NCBI GenBank assembly: GCA_030761205.1
Contig: JAULJL010000040.1
Coordinates: forward strand, 12,904,603 to 12,968,602
DNA from: Fremontodendron californicum
Lineage: Eukaryota > Streptophyta > Magnoliopsida > Malvales > Malvaceae
DNA: 64,000 nt
Direction of reading: 5' to 3'
Below, in pieces: positions 45,510 through 57,300 of the stretch; within the stretch, counting starts at the first letter, position 1; each line of letters begins with the position of its first letter. The notes under the pieces were generated by a model that was given only the letters and a program-made list of their open reading frames with translations, did not search any database and was not told the origin of the DNA. A program made the translations under genes and the position numbers.

Positions 45510-46465
45510 TATGGCAGGGTTGGGTCGGATTTATGTATGGTATCAACATCATATATGTTTGCCCAAGCCCAGCCCAGTTCGAAATATGGGTCTCAAATTT
45601 TGTCCAAGCTTGCTCATATTTATAAATGGATAGTACAAACCCGTTTAGAACCATCCATATTATTTTAAAAAAATATATATATATATATTATTTTTTATTT
45701 AATTTTTAGTAATTTTATATATATTTTTCTTTTATTAAGTTCTTAAACATGGATAACTTAACATATTTTTTAATGTTTACATTATAATATTATATATATT
45801 TAATCTTTATATGACATAAATTGGTCAAAATTACTTGGGAAGTTCTATACTATACCATCTAATGCAAATTAGTCTCTCTACTATAAAATTGAGTAATTTA
45901 ATCCCTGTACTTTTAAAATTGAAGCAAAAAGGTAAAATCACTAATTAGTGTAACAAAAACTGTTAAAAAAACTGATGTGACATTTAACCTTGTGTTTATT
46001 TGATGATGTGACACCAATAAAATATATTAATTTAAGCTGACATGGACAAAATAAAAGTACATTGACTAAATTACTTAATTTTATAGTTTGATGATGTGTC
46101 AGTTTTTTTAACAGTTTCTGTTACCCTAGTCAATGATTTTATCTTTTTGTTTCAATTAAAAAAGTATATGGACTAAATTACTTAGTTTTATAGTAGAGTG
46201 ACTAATTTGCACTAGATGGTATAGTACATGGACTTTCTAGGTACTTTGACCGACATAAATTACATAATATATATAAAAATAAAAACAATATATTATTTAA
46301 TTGAAAAACGAGCCGGACTCGGGTCTTAAATGTTGGAGTCAAGGTCTGGCCCATTTTTTAAACGAGTCTCATTTTTTTATTTAAACTCATTTTTCGAACT
46401 TAATATTTTTGTCCAAATTCTTTCAAATATCGAACAAACCTTCGAGTTTGAGCTAGTAATCCGAC
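45510..46465 (-). repeat. Dispersed repeat, family G, copy 3 (interrupted)
   Basis: Inverted relative to copy 1. The right half (46262-46465) contains the reverse of GGACAAAAATATTA, and the left half (45510-45822) contains the reverse of ACTATCCATTTATAAATATG. The 430-bp Mutator-like MITE lies between them. With the MITE and one target copy removed, order and spacing match copy 1. Confidence 0.78.
45823..46251. mobile_element. Mutator-like MITE with long inverted arms, 10-bp target duplication
   Basis: Starts GGTCAAAATTACTTGGG and ends AGGTACTTTGACC. Each arm is about 180 bp and mostly complementary to the other, for example ACTATACCATCTAATGCAAA on the left against its reverse on the right. 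The flanking 10-mer GACATAAATT is perfect at 45813-45822 and 46252-46261. Long arms and a 9-11-bp target indicate the Mutator superfamily. A transcript would fold into a long hairpin. Confidence 0.92.
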
Positions 46466-46751
46466 CTTTTAATATTGAGCATGGCAAATTTTGTCACTTC
46501 ACACTTTAGACATAAAGTTATTGCTCAAAGTTTTCCTCTGTTGCTGCGGAGGCGGGTCCTCCTCAGAGTTGCTCTCTTAGCCTCTTTTTCTCCCTCAACA
46601 GCAACCTCAAAGCTTGTGAACGTGGTCCACATGGTTCTGTAATTCTGATCAATTGAGTCCCCTAATTTCAGTCCATCATTAATTTAAAAAAAAAAACTGG
46701 AAATGAAGGTTTTGTCATTGGCTCCTATAACTTAGTGGGGCTTGACTGGAG

Positions 46752-47047
46752 TAGACCTGTTCATGGATTGGATCGCGACTCGATTTTTTTAAAAAATTTT
46801 ACTCAAGTCCGGTTCTGGGTCGGGTCGGATCAGTCCGGCAGATCCGAATTCACTATTCATAATATTAAAAAAAAAATTTATTTTTTTTTATTATATTTTT
46901 ATAATTAAAATTAAATAAAATAATATTATTATAATTAAAAAATACTGTTTCGAATCGGGCCGGATTAAAAATATCCTGTCCAAGTCCAGCTCAATACGGA
47001 CCGAGCCTGTCGGGCCGGACGGACTGCTCGACCCATGAGCAGGTCTA
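46752..47047. mobile_element. hAT-like GC-end MITE, copy D
   Basis: Runs from TAGACCTGTTCATGG to CATGAGCAGGTCTA. The perfect 8-bp duplication GACTGGAG is at 46744-46751 and 47048-47055. Subterminal blocks are GC-rich and the core is AT-rich, as in copies A, B and C. Confidence 0.92.
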
Positions 47048-47520
47048 GACTGGAGTCTCTAGACCACTTGAGTTGCGGTTGTTAGATGTTCAAATCGTGC
47101 AGTGATGAAATCAATTCTTGCTGCAGCAGCTTGCTGTGATCACATGAAGATCCTGTAGTTTTTGCCTTAAAGCTTTAAAAAAAAAAAAAGGTTCTTTGAA
47201 GGCGTGCATTATATGCTGATCTTGTTGCAATATAAGTCTCACCTTTACCATTTCCATGTCTAATCCCACATAACCTTTGCATTGCAATGACGTCCAATGG
47301 CTTTCATCCCAAGCAATAATGATTCAAGTAATCATTCATAAAGTGTTCTTCAGCATCCCAATTTCCCAACCTGTGCTTTTAGCTGTTGCTTGTCAAGGCC
47401 TTCCTAGCTAGTTTCCATTTCTTCTCATCTATTGGGCAGTCATGCATGCAAGCTATATGATTCAAATTGTTGTTGAAATTTTGGAGGTTAATGCTGCCAA
47501 CCAATCAACATTTTTTTTTT

Positions 47521-47640
47521 TACAAAGGAAGCAGATTGAGAATAGAGAAAGATTACAGATATTAAGAGATTCGAATTTTAAATTTATAAATATAATTTTT
47601 TAAATATAATTGTATAAATCAATCCGGCTAAACTTATCAC
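47521..47640 (-). mobile_element. tRNA-derived SINE, decayed copy
   Basis: The left end has poly-T then TACAAAGGAAGCAG, equal to the reversed SINE tail, with a B-box-like AGAGATTCGAATTT. The A-box part is poorly preserved (AATCCGGCTAAACTT). Confidence 0.55.
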
Positions 47641-48437
47641 CATTATCTTGTTCAAGTTAAACTCCAAAGATTTCAAATTTTTTTTTTTTTCAGTTGAAAG
47701 ATGATTCCCTTTTGTTTGGGAAGTGGGGGCAGTTGAAAATGTCACAATTACCTTGATCAGCATAAAGCTATTCAAAACATCTATATTTTACCATTGGACA
47801 CTATTTTTATTTATCCTTGCCTTGTGGATGTCAACGAAATACCTAGACTTTTTAACCCTTGACTCCATTCTCCCTTCAAAAGAACTAATGTGCTAATACT
47901 ATAACCTCTGGATAATGCAAGAATGAGGCAATCTGCTAATTTTGAAGATCCAAAATTAGTAAACATTTGTTTTGTTTTTTTATATCGAATCATATTTTAA
48001 TTATTTTTTTTAATTATATTTATATTGTTTAATTATATCGTGTTTAAAATTATCGATATATAACTAGATGAAAAATAATGCTTCAATTTTCTTAAAAAAC
48101 ATAACTGAATTACCTGTCATTGCATATTTTATTGATTAGGCCACCTAACGTTGATCTTCAAGCACTCTCTACTAAAAGCATCCTTTATCTTTTTCAAAGG
48201 GGAAAAAGAAATACAAAAGCTGTTTAGTCTTTAAGATGAGATTCCAAGTCGGTGGACTTACAGATTACTTAGCTAAGCTTAAACAACTTTTATTTCTAAT
48301 AAAATTGATTGTTTTCCCACACTTTTGAAAAACTTTATTATAATTCAATGAAAATAGAAAAAGTCGGTTAAAGCCTTAAAAGGAAGTATCCTAAAGCAAA
48401 AAAGGGTGCCCTGAACACCCTGGTAAAAGACAAGATG

Positions 48438-48445
48438 CCACGTGG
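48438..48445. promoter_or_regulatory. Palindromic G-box CCACGTGG upstream of the NET2-type gene
   Basis: An eight-base palindrome about 440 bp upstream of the ATG. Full G-boxes of this form are bound by bZIP and bHLH factors and are common in ABA- or light-responsive plant promoters; role here is inference. Confidence 0.4.
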
Positions 48446-48763
48446 AGATATAGTATTGGCTGAAACTTTTGAACTGTTTTTTTAAGGTACAATGCTACGT
48501 GCATGGCTTATTTTAATAAAAAATAGAAGAAAAAAAGACTTCATTGCTTCAACAATATATTCGGGCGAAGTTTGCTCCCCTCCATGATCCCATAACAAAA
48601 ACAAAGAACACAGATTTCTTTGTTGCACATTTCCTTGTCAAAACTAAGAACTTATTTTCTTCCTTTTTTGGTTTTTATTTTTTTCTCTCTTCTTCCTTAT
48701 CAGCAGCTTCCATGTCTTCTCTTTCTTCTATAGAGAAATAGATTATATTACAAAGCAAAGCTG

Positions 48764-48782
48764 AAGAGAGAGAGAGAGAGAT
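48764..48782 (+). repeat. GA tract in the NET2-type leader
   Basis: About nine GA units, some 100 bp before the start codon. GA/CT tracts are frequent in plant 5' leaders and core promoters. Confidence 0.8.
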
Positions 48783-48881
48783 AGAGCGGGAGGTATATAG
48801 TTTTGCATGCTTTTGGGGTCTTACCAGAAGCAAAGAAAAGAGAGAAGAAAAGGAAGATAAGAATTAAAGGGGTTTGAAAAG

Positions 48882-51800
48882 ATGTTGCAAAGAGCTGCTA
48901 GCAATGCATATTCATGGTGGTGGGCTAGCCATATCAGAACAAAGCAGTCAAAATGGATGGAACAAAACCTTCAAGGTATATATTTACATGTTTTTCCTCG
49001 ATGTTTTAAGCATAATAATTTCTGGGTTTTGGGTGTTTTTTCTTTAATTTTCTTTGCTTTTCTCATTTGAATGGATTTTTTTTTTTTTTTAATTTATGAA
49101 TTGAAAGCTGAAATTTTGGGTATGGTTTTCCAGATGATAATTTTGATGATAAGTTTTGATAGACATAGTAGATTGTAAATGCAGTTAGAGAGATAGAGTT
49201 TCATTGAATTTTTTTTTTTTTTTTAAAGAAAAATATGTGTATAATATTATTTATTTTCTTTCACAATTAAATGAAGCAATCTCCTAGAACAGTCAGAACA
49301 ATCTGGTTGTTCTGATAATGAAAATTTTTAATTTTTTAAATTGAAATTTATAAATTAGATCAATTACAAGGATTTAATTTACTCAGTCCATCATCTATCT
49401 AAGGTTAAATTTTGATCCAAATTCTATTTCCATAGTATTGAAATCATAAAACTTAAAAGGGAAAGAATCCATCCAATAAACTTACTTTTCCAATACTTGC
49501 ATTGCATTATGATGATTATCTATGTTGCTTGACTTTTTTTTTTTTAAGTAACAGTGTTCCACACCATTGTCTGACACATATTCGGACATGGATATAGAAA
49601 TATAACCCTTCAAAAATCTTCCAAATATACGAAAAAACGGAACATACCCGTGTCGGATGCATACCCATATCCGACATTCACACCCGAGTCCGAGTAACAT
49701 AGCTGATTTTAGTAATTAACAGCTTAGGATATTTATGAAGTTTGTGGTAAACTTTATGTATGATGAACTAGTTTTTAGCTTTGAAACTCTCAACCTGTAT
49801 CTGTATGATTGGAAAACTCTCTAAGAAAATGCAACGGGAATTTCAGATATGGAGGAAAAAGTAGCGATTGTGCTTAAACTCATCCAAGAAGATGGAGACT
49901 CCTTTGCCAAGAGAGCAGAAATGTACTACAAAAAGAGGCCAGAACTTATACATTTTGTGGAAGAATCTTACAGAGCTTACCGTGCCTTAGCTGAACGTTA
50001 TGATCACATATCAACAGAGCTGCAAAATGCAAACAACACAATTGCTTCTGTTTGTCCAGAGCAAGTCCAGTTTGCAATGGATGATGAAGATGAATATGGC
50101 TCACCGAGATTCGCAAACAAGTCTTCGGAGAACTCGAAAGGCAAAATCCCCAAGGTTCCAAAGCTTCCTGTCAAAGACTTGAAGGGTTTGTTAACATCAG
50201 CCACCAAGAAAATGCAAGGTAAGAAATCAAGAAAAGCCACTACAACCATTGCAGTTGTTAAATCTGGTTTGACAAAGGCAGAGGGACTTGGGGAGATTGA
50301 CAGGCTTCAGAAACGAATCCTTGCATTGCAGACTGAGAAAGAGTTTGTTAAGAGCTCTTATGAGTGTGGGCTGGCAAAGTACTGGGAAATAGATAATATG
50401 ATAAATGAAATGCAAGAGAAAGTTTGCAGTTTGGAAGATGAATTTGGTGAAAGTAGGGTCATTGAAGATGATGAGGCTCGAAATGTGATGGCTGCAACAG
50501 CTCTAAAATCATGTAAAGAGACATTGGATCAGCTCCAGGAGAAACAGGAGAGATCAGTCATGGAAGCAAAACTGGAGCAGAAAAGGATCAAGGATGCCAG
50601 AGAGAAGTTGGGCTCTCTCAAGAACAAATTTCTTTCAAACGAAGTGAGTGATCAGGAAAAACAATCTGCTGGAGATGAATCAGGAATGGCAGTAGAAAAG
50701 TCTAAAAGGTTAGAACAAGAAGTAATTGTTATTGATACTACCCAAAAGAGAAAGGACATGGAGATAAAGGAGAACTTTGAGGTTAGCCTTGGTGAATCTT
50801 TGACTGTGACAGAAATGGCTGAGAAAATTGATGAACTTGTGAACAAGGTGATCAACTTAGAAACTGCAGTCTCATCCCAGACAGCTCTTATCGAAAGACT
50901 TAGAACCGAGACGGATGAGCTTCAAGCACAGATTCAGACCTTGGAAGATGATAAGGCCACACTGGTTGATGGAAAAAACGATATAAGGAACAAGCTAAGG
51001 GAGATGGAGAAGAAGTTGCATGGGATTCAGGATTTGAATCAGAGCGTTGAAGACCAAACCAACAATCTCAAAACTCATTTCACTGAAGCACATTGTAATC
51101 TTGATCACCTTTCCGAGAGACAGCATACTGTGAAGCCAGATGAGGAGCTTGAAAGAGAGAAGTTTTCTTCTGTGGAAGTCAAATCCTCAAAGGAGATCAA
51201 AGATAGTGACAAGAAGCCAAAGAAGGTTAAAGCAGGCAAGGAATTTTTGGGCAAATCCCGAAAAGAATCCGAAGAACAAGAGAGCAGGAATACGGGTCAA
51301 AGTGAAGGCTGCAAAAATCTGCAGAGTGCAAAACCAGAAGAAATGGTTATGGTCTCAGGTTCTTTACAAAAGGAAAAGGACTCTCTGGTTAAAGTTGAAT
51401 CACCAAAAGAGTCAGAAGAAAAAGGAGAAAAACTTGACCCCAATGATGGTTTTACAAAGGGTGGGGATGCGAAATTAGAAGGGCCGGATTCGATAGAACA
51501 TGATTCTGTTACAACTTCTACAAATGGAGGTGTCAGCCATGAAAATTATAAGCCTGCAGAGAAATGTGAAGACCTTATAGCAGAGGACAAAGTTGATGAG
51601 CAAGCTTCTTCACTGATAGCGAACACTCTTGCCGAAGTCGAATCAAAAGAACAGGAAAGAGGGCAAGAGGATGAGTCAGACTGGGAGCAATTGCTCTTGA
51701 AAGGCATGGAAGACAAAGAGAAAAATATACTGATGGAATATACTACAATGCTTCGTAAATACAAGGACAACAAGAAGAAGCTCATTGAAGCAAAGACAAA

Positions 51801-52737
51801 TAACCAGAATGGCCTGTTTGAGATAACATTTCAGCTAAAGGAACTGAAGAGCACTAATGCCAAGAAAGATGAAGAGATTCGATCCTTACGACAGAAACTA
51901 AGCCTTTTGCAAACAGGTCCTGGTGAAAAAAATAATACTGATCAATATGTTGATCCGCCACCAGAGAAAGAAGATATTGGAATGATGTTAATTAACCAGT
52001 CGTCTCAAACTACTTCAGCTATTGATGAAAAGTTCCGGATGAACATCGATGAACTGCTCGAAGAGAACTTGGATTTCTGGTTTAGATTCAGCACTGCATT
52101 CCATGAGGTACAGAAATTTGAAACTGGAGTGAAAGATTTAGAGGCTGAGGTATTAAAACTTGAGGAAAGACAAAAGCAAGGTGGAAGTAGCACTTCAAAG
52201 TATTCACTAAAATCAGATGTACGACCATTGTACAAACACCTGAGAGAAGTACAGAATGAATTGACATTCTGGGTGGAACAAAGTGTATTACTAAAAGAAG
52301 AACTGAAGAACAGATTTTCATCTTTGTGTGACATTCAAGAAGAAATAACAAAGGCTTTGAAAGCAAGTGCTGAAGATGATGACTTCAAGTTCACAAGTTA
52401 CCAAGCAGCGAAATTCCAAGGTGAGATTTTGAACATGAAACAAGAGAATAACAAAGTTGCAGATGAACTGCAAGCTGGTCTAGATCATGTAACAACACTG
52501 CAGCTAGATGTCGACCGGACTCTGGCAAAGTTGACTGAAGATTGGGGACTTCCTGGATCCAAGGGCAGTCAAAGTAACCACCTGCAACACTCGAATAGTC
52601 GGTCCGGAGTTCCTTTGAGGTCATTTATCTTTGGTGTCAAACAAAAGAAACAAAAGACATCGATTTTTTCCTGCGTACAACCTGCACTGCATCGGAAGTA
52701 CAATGGTTTAAGATCAGGTCATAGTAGCAGTAGGTAA
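48882..52737 (+). CDS. NETWORKED 2-type actin-binding protein
   Basis: A 994-residue protein from exons 48882-48975 and 49847-52737; donor TCAAG|GTATA and acceptor TTTCAG|ATATG rebuild Asp-Met-Glu across the joint. The N-terminal NAB/KIP1 domain (about residues 10-90) has the family hallmarks WWWASHI, KQSKWMEQNL, GDSFAKRAEMYY, KRPEL and RALAERYDH; NAB domains bind actin filaments and link them to membranes. A KLPVKDLKGLL motif follows. The middle is coiled coil interrupted by a charged region (SKEIKDSDKKPKK). The C-terminal block LREVQNELTFWVEQSVLLKEEL and FKFTSYQAAKFQGEIL matches the conserved end of the NET2 group, whose Arabidopsis member NET2A acts in pollen tubes. The 871-bp intron lies after the first 31 codons, inside NAB, and holds palindromic MITE copy 9. 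Subfamily is likely; the exact paralogue is not determined. Confidence 0.92.
49520..49702. mobile_element. Palindromic TATGTT MITE, copy 9 (NET2 intron)
   Basis: Runs from CTATGTTGCTTGACTTT to GAGTCCGAGTAACATAG, 183 bp, with the inner motif CCGTGTCGGATGC. It ends about 145 bp before the exon 2 acceptor. Confidence 0.85.
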
Positions 52738-53166
52738 ACTGATTGGTTTTTGTGTTAGCTTATACTATTAAGGTTTTTTTTTTTTCTTTCCCTTTTCTCA
52801 AAGTTGCTTTCTTCCCAAGGCAATGCTTTTCCTTTTCTCATTTTGTTTATGAACTGGCAAAGCATGTTTTCTGTTGGCTGTAGATGTTTTATAGTCTGTA
52901 ATTATCAACATGAGAGGAATATTTTGTTTATTTGTATTCTTCATTCTCATTCAACCAGAAGGTTTAGCAAAATTGCCTCAGCTTTTAGGTCCCTCTTGTT
53001 TCCATTCAACATACAGTAAATATCAGATTGACAGGATCTCAGCCATTGAAGTTATTTTCTTCACCAATGACAGATACAAATATGGTGATACAATCAGAGT
53101 TTAAATCATGTAATGGTTTTCCCAATTCTTCTTCATATTCAACTTCTACTTCTTTTTTCCTTTTTT

Positions 53167-53281
53167 GGTACAAAGGAAGTAGCTTGGGATAGGAAAAGAT
53201 CATAGATGTTGAGATTCGAATCTGCTGAATGTTATTACCTCTTAAAGGTGGCTGTATTAATCGATTGGGCTAAATCCCGAG
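53167..53281 (-). mobile_element. tRNA-derived SINE
   Basis: Minus strand reads A-box-like TTAGCCCAATCGATT, B-box-like CAGATTCGAATCTC and tail TTCCTTTGTACCAAAAAA. Same arrangement as the copy with a target duplication at 56497. Confidence 0.72.
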
Positions 53282-54181
53282 TTCGAAGGTTTGAACTTTG
53301 AAGTGCATGATGTAAGGAAATATGAATTACAAGGAAACAGATGCCATGTGAAGTGAATCTTCAAAAGCTTTGTTGTTCTTTGAAACTTGAAAGAATATTC
53401 ATGCCGTTGCATTTAAGAGCTAATAAACATAGTTTGACTTAATATAAACGAATAATATTTTATATTCAAAATTCCACTATTGACGCTTTTAAGAGCTGAT
53501 GCAGGCTCCAGATATATTCTAGGGTCATGTCTATAAAAACTTTGAGGGTTAATATGTAAATTGATTCGAATTATATATATTTTTTAATAATTTGATATTT
53601 TAAAAAAATATTTACAATCAAATATTTAATTTTTATTTTCATCAAGCAAGTTAATAATTGACTAACATCATTAAATAAAATTATGATGTGACTTAGTTGA
53701 TTAATATTAAATCGTCACGTATCAAGTTAATACTTTAAAGAATATTTGATCTGACACATGTTGACTTAATATTGATCAATTATGATTAATTAATATTTTA
53801 TGTAACGGTATTAATCCATTGAGATAATTTACTGGACGAAATACAAGTGTATTTGTTTTATATATTTATATAAATTTTAAGTGGTGAGGTTAAACTTTAT
53901 ATATATTTTTAGACTTTTCGAGGAAGAGATAAGATTTAATGGTGAGAATAAGAAGTTTTTGCATGCTTTTAGGGTAATAATTAAAAATTAAAGACAAATC
54001 ACACATAGATACTATAATTTGTGTATTCATATCGTGTTTGTATTAATTTTGTGTCATAATCGTTTTTAAAGTGTTATATATTTATATAATTTTTGTTATG
54101 ATCGTGTATTTTTGACGTATTTATGTTATTTTTTCGTATCATGTTATATTTTATATCATATTTTAGTTATTTTTCTTTTAG

Positions 54182-54930
54182 GTGATGTTTGGTATGGGCT
54201 AATCACTTAAAAAACCATGGTGATTTACACATGATGAATAAATCACTATATTTGGTAAATACTCAATGATCTTACGTGACAGTGATCTTGAATCACCAAG
54301 AGTGATTAGATCACTGTCTTGGAGGATGATCTAATTCTCATCTAAGGGTGAGAAACTTTTAACACTAGAATGAAGTGATATGTAAAATTAACTATAGTTG
54401 ATATTACCTATTTAATATGTGAATTAAAAATCTACTTTCTCTCAAAATTATATTTATTTATATTGTTAAATTTTCAAACTAATATTCATTTTACCAAATT
54501 TAAAATTAAATTTAGTGTTTTCTTTTATTTTTCTAATGTTATATATATATATAACATATTCTTTTATTTTCTTTTGTTATGATTTTAATAGATATAGTTT
54601 TATTTTCTAATTCAAATGTTTTTTTACAATTTATATTATAAATATTTATTTACTTATCCATAAATATATTTATTAATAATTTAAATTATACTTTATTATA
54701 AAGTAAATAAAATATTACTAATATTTTACAAATTATTATCTTCGAACAATATTGAAATCATTAACTTGTTTAATTATTACAATATGCATGGTTATTTTGA
54801 TACTTTCGAATAAAATAATATTTAATTTTTAGTAACACCAAATACGGTGATCTTTGATTTTCAACAATTAATGATTATTAACCAAATATGGTGATTCCAA
54901 ATCACGAGTGTAAGATCATCCTAGTAATAA
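54182..54930. repeat. Possible Tourist-like element, right end unclear
   Basis: The left edge TTA|GGTGATGTTTGGTATGGG looks like a Tourist end. Motifs such as CACCAAATACGGTGATC and CCAAATATGGTGATTCC recur at the right, but a matching inverted end and target copy could not be placed. Confidence 0.4.
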
Positions 54931-54937
54931 GATCAAA

Positions 54938-55043
54938 ACAGTTTGAGGATAAAGAAAGAAAATGCAGATGCTGAAAAATCTTAGACCTGTTGAATGCCAC
55001 CTCTTAAGGGTGACTGCATGAATCAACTGAATTAAATCTCATA
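54938..55043 (-). mobile_element. tRNA-derived SINE, partial
   Basis: Shares CAGATGCTGAAAAATCTTAGA and CCACCTCTTAAGGGTGACTGC (in the plus-strand view) with the copies at 53167 and 56497. Both ends are worn. Confidence 0.5.
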
Positions 55044-55434
55044 TTCGTATTTTAATTATTTTTTTCTTATTATATTTATGTGGTATAATAATATTGTGTC
55101 TAAAATTATCATATGTACCTTTGATGCTTCTTTATACCAAAGCCTAGATCACATCATGGGTTGGGCTGAGAGAACTGAGTAGTAGATTGACCTTGGGCCG
55201 TTCGATTCGACCCATCAAATCGATGGTACCCAATCCAGTAATCACATCCAACGGTCCAGATCAACCAGCAGACAGCAATCATTGATCCCAAACGTGCTGG
55301 GAAACCTCTTCTCTCCCAATATCTCTGCAACAAAAACAATCTCTTTCTTCACTCTTCGATCCTTCGAAACGTTTCCAATTCTACGAAAAAAGCCGAAACT
55401 TTTTCGTTTCCTGTTTTTTCTTATACGAAACAAA

Positions 55435-55719
55435 ATGTGTTACGGTAACCAACGACGATCTCTCTCACCAAACCTCTATTTAAACCGTCCGTCCCGAAAC
55501 AACAATGCATTGGTGGTGGATACCCTCCGAGTCCGGCTCGCCGAGACGGAGGCTCGACTCGAGCGAGCCAGGGCTCGAGAAGCTGAACTCAGCCGCCGAC
55601 TCGAAGAGATGAAGCGTTTCGTTTCCGTCATGGAGATCCTCGAGTCTTACCTCAAACAACGGTTTCGCGAGCAACAAGAATACGTGGCGCGCCTCTTCTC
55701 TGCGCTTCCTGCTGAATAA
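55435..55719 (+). CDS. Small SKIP34-like protein
   Basis: A 94-residue single-exon protein. The start is the ATG giving MCYGNQRRS rather than the first ATG of the longer frame (55282), because similar plant proteins begin MCYG and the upstream codons are low-complexity. The core is one amphipathic, Arg/Glu-rich helix (LRVRLAETEARLERARARE AELSRRLEEMKRFVSVME, written here with a break) followed by LESYLKQRFREQQEYVARLF. The family is annotated in plants as SKIP34-like, a name for SKP1-interacting partners, but no F-box is visible here and the molecular role is not known to me. Base composition is much more GC-rich than the flanks, consistent with a conserved coding gene. Confidence 0.75.
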   Translation: MCYGNQRRSLSPNLYLNRPSRNNNALVVDTLRVRLAETEARLERARAREAELSRRLEEMKRFVSVMEILESYLKQRFREQQEYVARLFSALPAE

Positions 55720-56165
55720 AAAAGAGTTTTACCCTCGGTGATTTTAACAAATACCTTTTGTTAATATTTCCTTTCATAATTTGTTGTTGTTTTGTTTTTT
55801 TTTTTTTTTTTTTGGGTGTGTTTGCATGTTTGATAGATAGGAGGCATTGCATTTAAATGATTTGAAAATGTAAAAGTTTTCTGTTTCTGATTGTTAGGGT
55901 TTTTGAAGTATAAAATTAGTTGGAATTTATAGAAAATGAATGAATTTGCTAATTTTTGTGTTAAATTGTTTGAATTAGATGTTAATTATGTTTGTTTGTG
56001 GTTAACTTTAGGGTTTAAAATTAAATTGCTAAGTTTGAATACTGTTTGGGGTTTTGGTGTTTTGTTATTAATCATTTTTAATCTCATTTGATGGATTAAA
56101 TGATATTAGGTGGAAGTTTCCAGCATTAGATAGCTAAATCATATTCTCTGATTATGTATATAGGT

Positions 56166-56313
56166 CTATGTTACCTAGACTCGGTTGAGTGTCGGATACG
56201 GATATGTGTCCGACACGTATATATTCGTATCTTATACTTATGTTTGAATATATATCGGACACAAATGTCAAAAACGGGTATTATATGGAAAATGAAGAAT
56301 CCTGGTAATATAG
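56166..56313. mobile_element. Palindromic TATGTT MITE, copy 10
   Basis: Runs from CTATGTTACCTAGACTCGG to AATCCTGGTAATATAG. It is shorter (148 bp) than the others, with some loss in the middle. Confidence 0.78.
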
Positions 56314-56496
56314 ATTTAAGTTGTGAACATTTAGGCAAAATTAGGAAAGTGAGAAGGAGAGAGTTGTTGGGTATTTTGTTGCATTCTAGTTTTAGGTTGA
56401 ATGTGAATGAAACAATTGGCATGAGATGGTATGTTTATTAGAGGCACAAAGAAAGAATAGGGAGAGAGGATGGGAAAGTTGCTTGTTGGAAGCTTT

Positions 56497-56635
56497 TTTT
56501 TTGGTACAAAGGAGGCTGCAGTTTGGGATAGAGGAAGAGATTGCAGATGCTGAGATTCGAATCGCAGACCTGCTGGAAGTCATCTTTTAAAGGTGACTGC
56601 GTGAACTAATCGGACTAAGCCGTGACCTTGAGTTC
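56497..56635 (-). mobile_element. tRNA-derived SINE with 15-bp target duplication
   Basis: A 139-bp element. On the minus strand it has GGCTTAGTCCGATTAG (A-box-like), GCGATTCGAATCTC (B-box-like) and a 3' end CCTCCTTTGTACC followed by a short A run. The flanking 15-mer CTTGTTGGAAGCTTT is repeated exactly at 56482-56496 and 56636-56650, as expected for reverse-transcribed insertions. Confidence 0.9.
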
Positions 56636-56926
56636 CTTGTTGGAAGCTTTGAATACTTGGATTATGGTTTATATAGATATGATGTAACCAAATAAATTCT
56701 GAAGTAGAAGTTATGTAAATCAATCCTATTACTATAACCTTCAGATATAATGTTTCTCATATATGATTTATGATGGATGGATGGACGTATCTAGCTTTAT
56801 CAATTTCCATTTTTTATGGTGACTTTTGATAGCTATATATATGTCAAAGGAAGAAGCCTCCTGGTTGAATATGGAAGAGTTGTGAAGGGAACTTAGAAGA
56901 TAGAGATAGAATTTTTAGTTTTTTAA

Positions 56927-57062
56927 GTACATCGGAGGTCGTGGTTTGAGAAAGGGGAAGGGATTGTAAAATCGAGTAGCTTGACAAATGAGAAAGGATT
57001 GAAAATACTGAAATTTGAACTTCAAACATGCAATAATTCTTATGACCAATTGAGCTAACGCA
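56927..57062 (-). mobile_element. tRNA-derived SINE, decayed
   Basis: The layout matches the copy at 56497 (GGAGGTCGTGGTTTGAGAAA, then ATTTGAACTTCAAAC, then CCAATTGAGCTAAC), with a duplicated GAGAAAGG-like stretch in the middle. Confidence 0.55.
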
Positions 57063-57300
57063 CATGATAAGATAAACACAGACTTTGAACATAGATTTAT
57101 AGGACTTGCTAGTGTTGAGGGCATTTTTGAATTCCATGAAATTCCCACTTAGCATCTTAGTGAACTTTGAACATAGATTTATAGGACTCTGCTTTGGCCC
57201 CAGCTAATTTGCAATATCTTGGTGTTTCCTTTTCTTTTCCTGTTTCGATGGTTGAAGTGTTTTTGATAGAAGGAAACCCTTGTTTTCTATAACCTTTTTA

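Larger units (their letters stand above)
44287..48881. other. Intergenic region dense in mobile elements
   Basis: No gene is supported. Contents in order: palindromic MITE copy 8, a partial decayed MITE (about 45296-45460), the inverted family G repeat with a nested Mutator-like MITE, hAT-like MITE copy D, a SINE remnant, then the promoter and leader of the NET2-type gene with a G-box and a GA tract. Confidence 0.75.
52738..55434. other. Intergenic region between NET2 and SKIP34-like genes
   Basis: Starts with the NET2 3' flank. Two SINE copies (53167, 54938) and a large AT-rich repeat with recurrent GTGATT/AATCAC motifs (54182-54930) occupy most of the rest. The last 250 bp are the GC-richer promoter and leader of the SKIP34-like gene. 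No other gene is supported. Confidence 0.7.
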
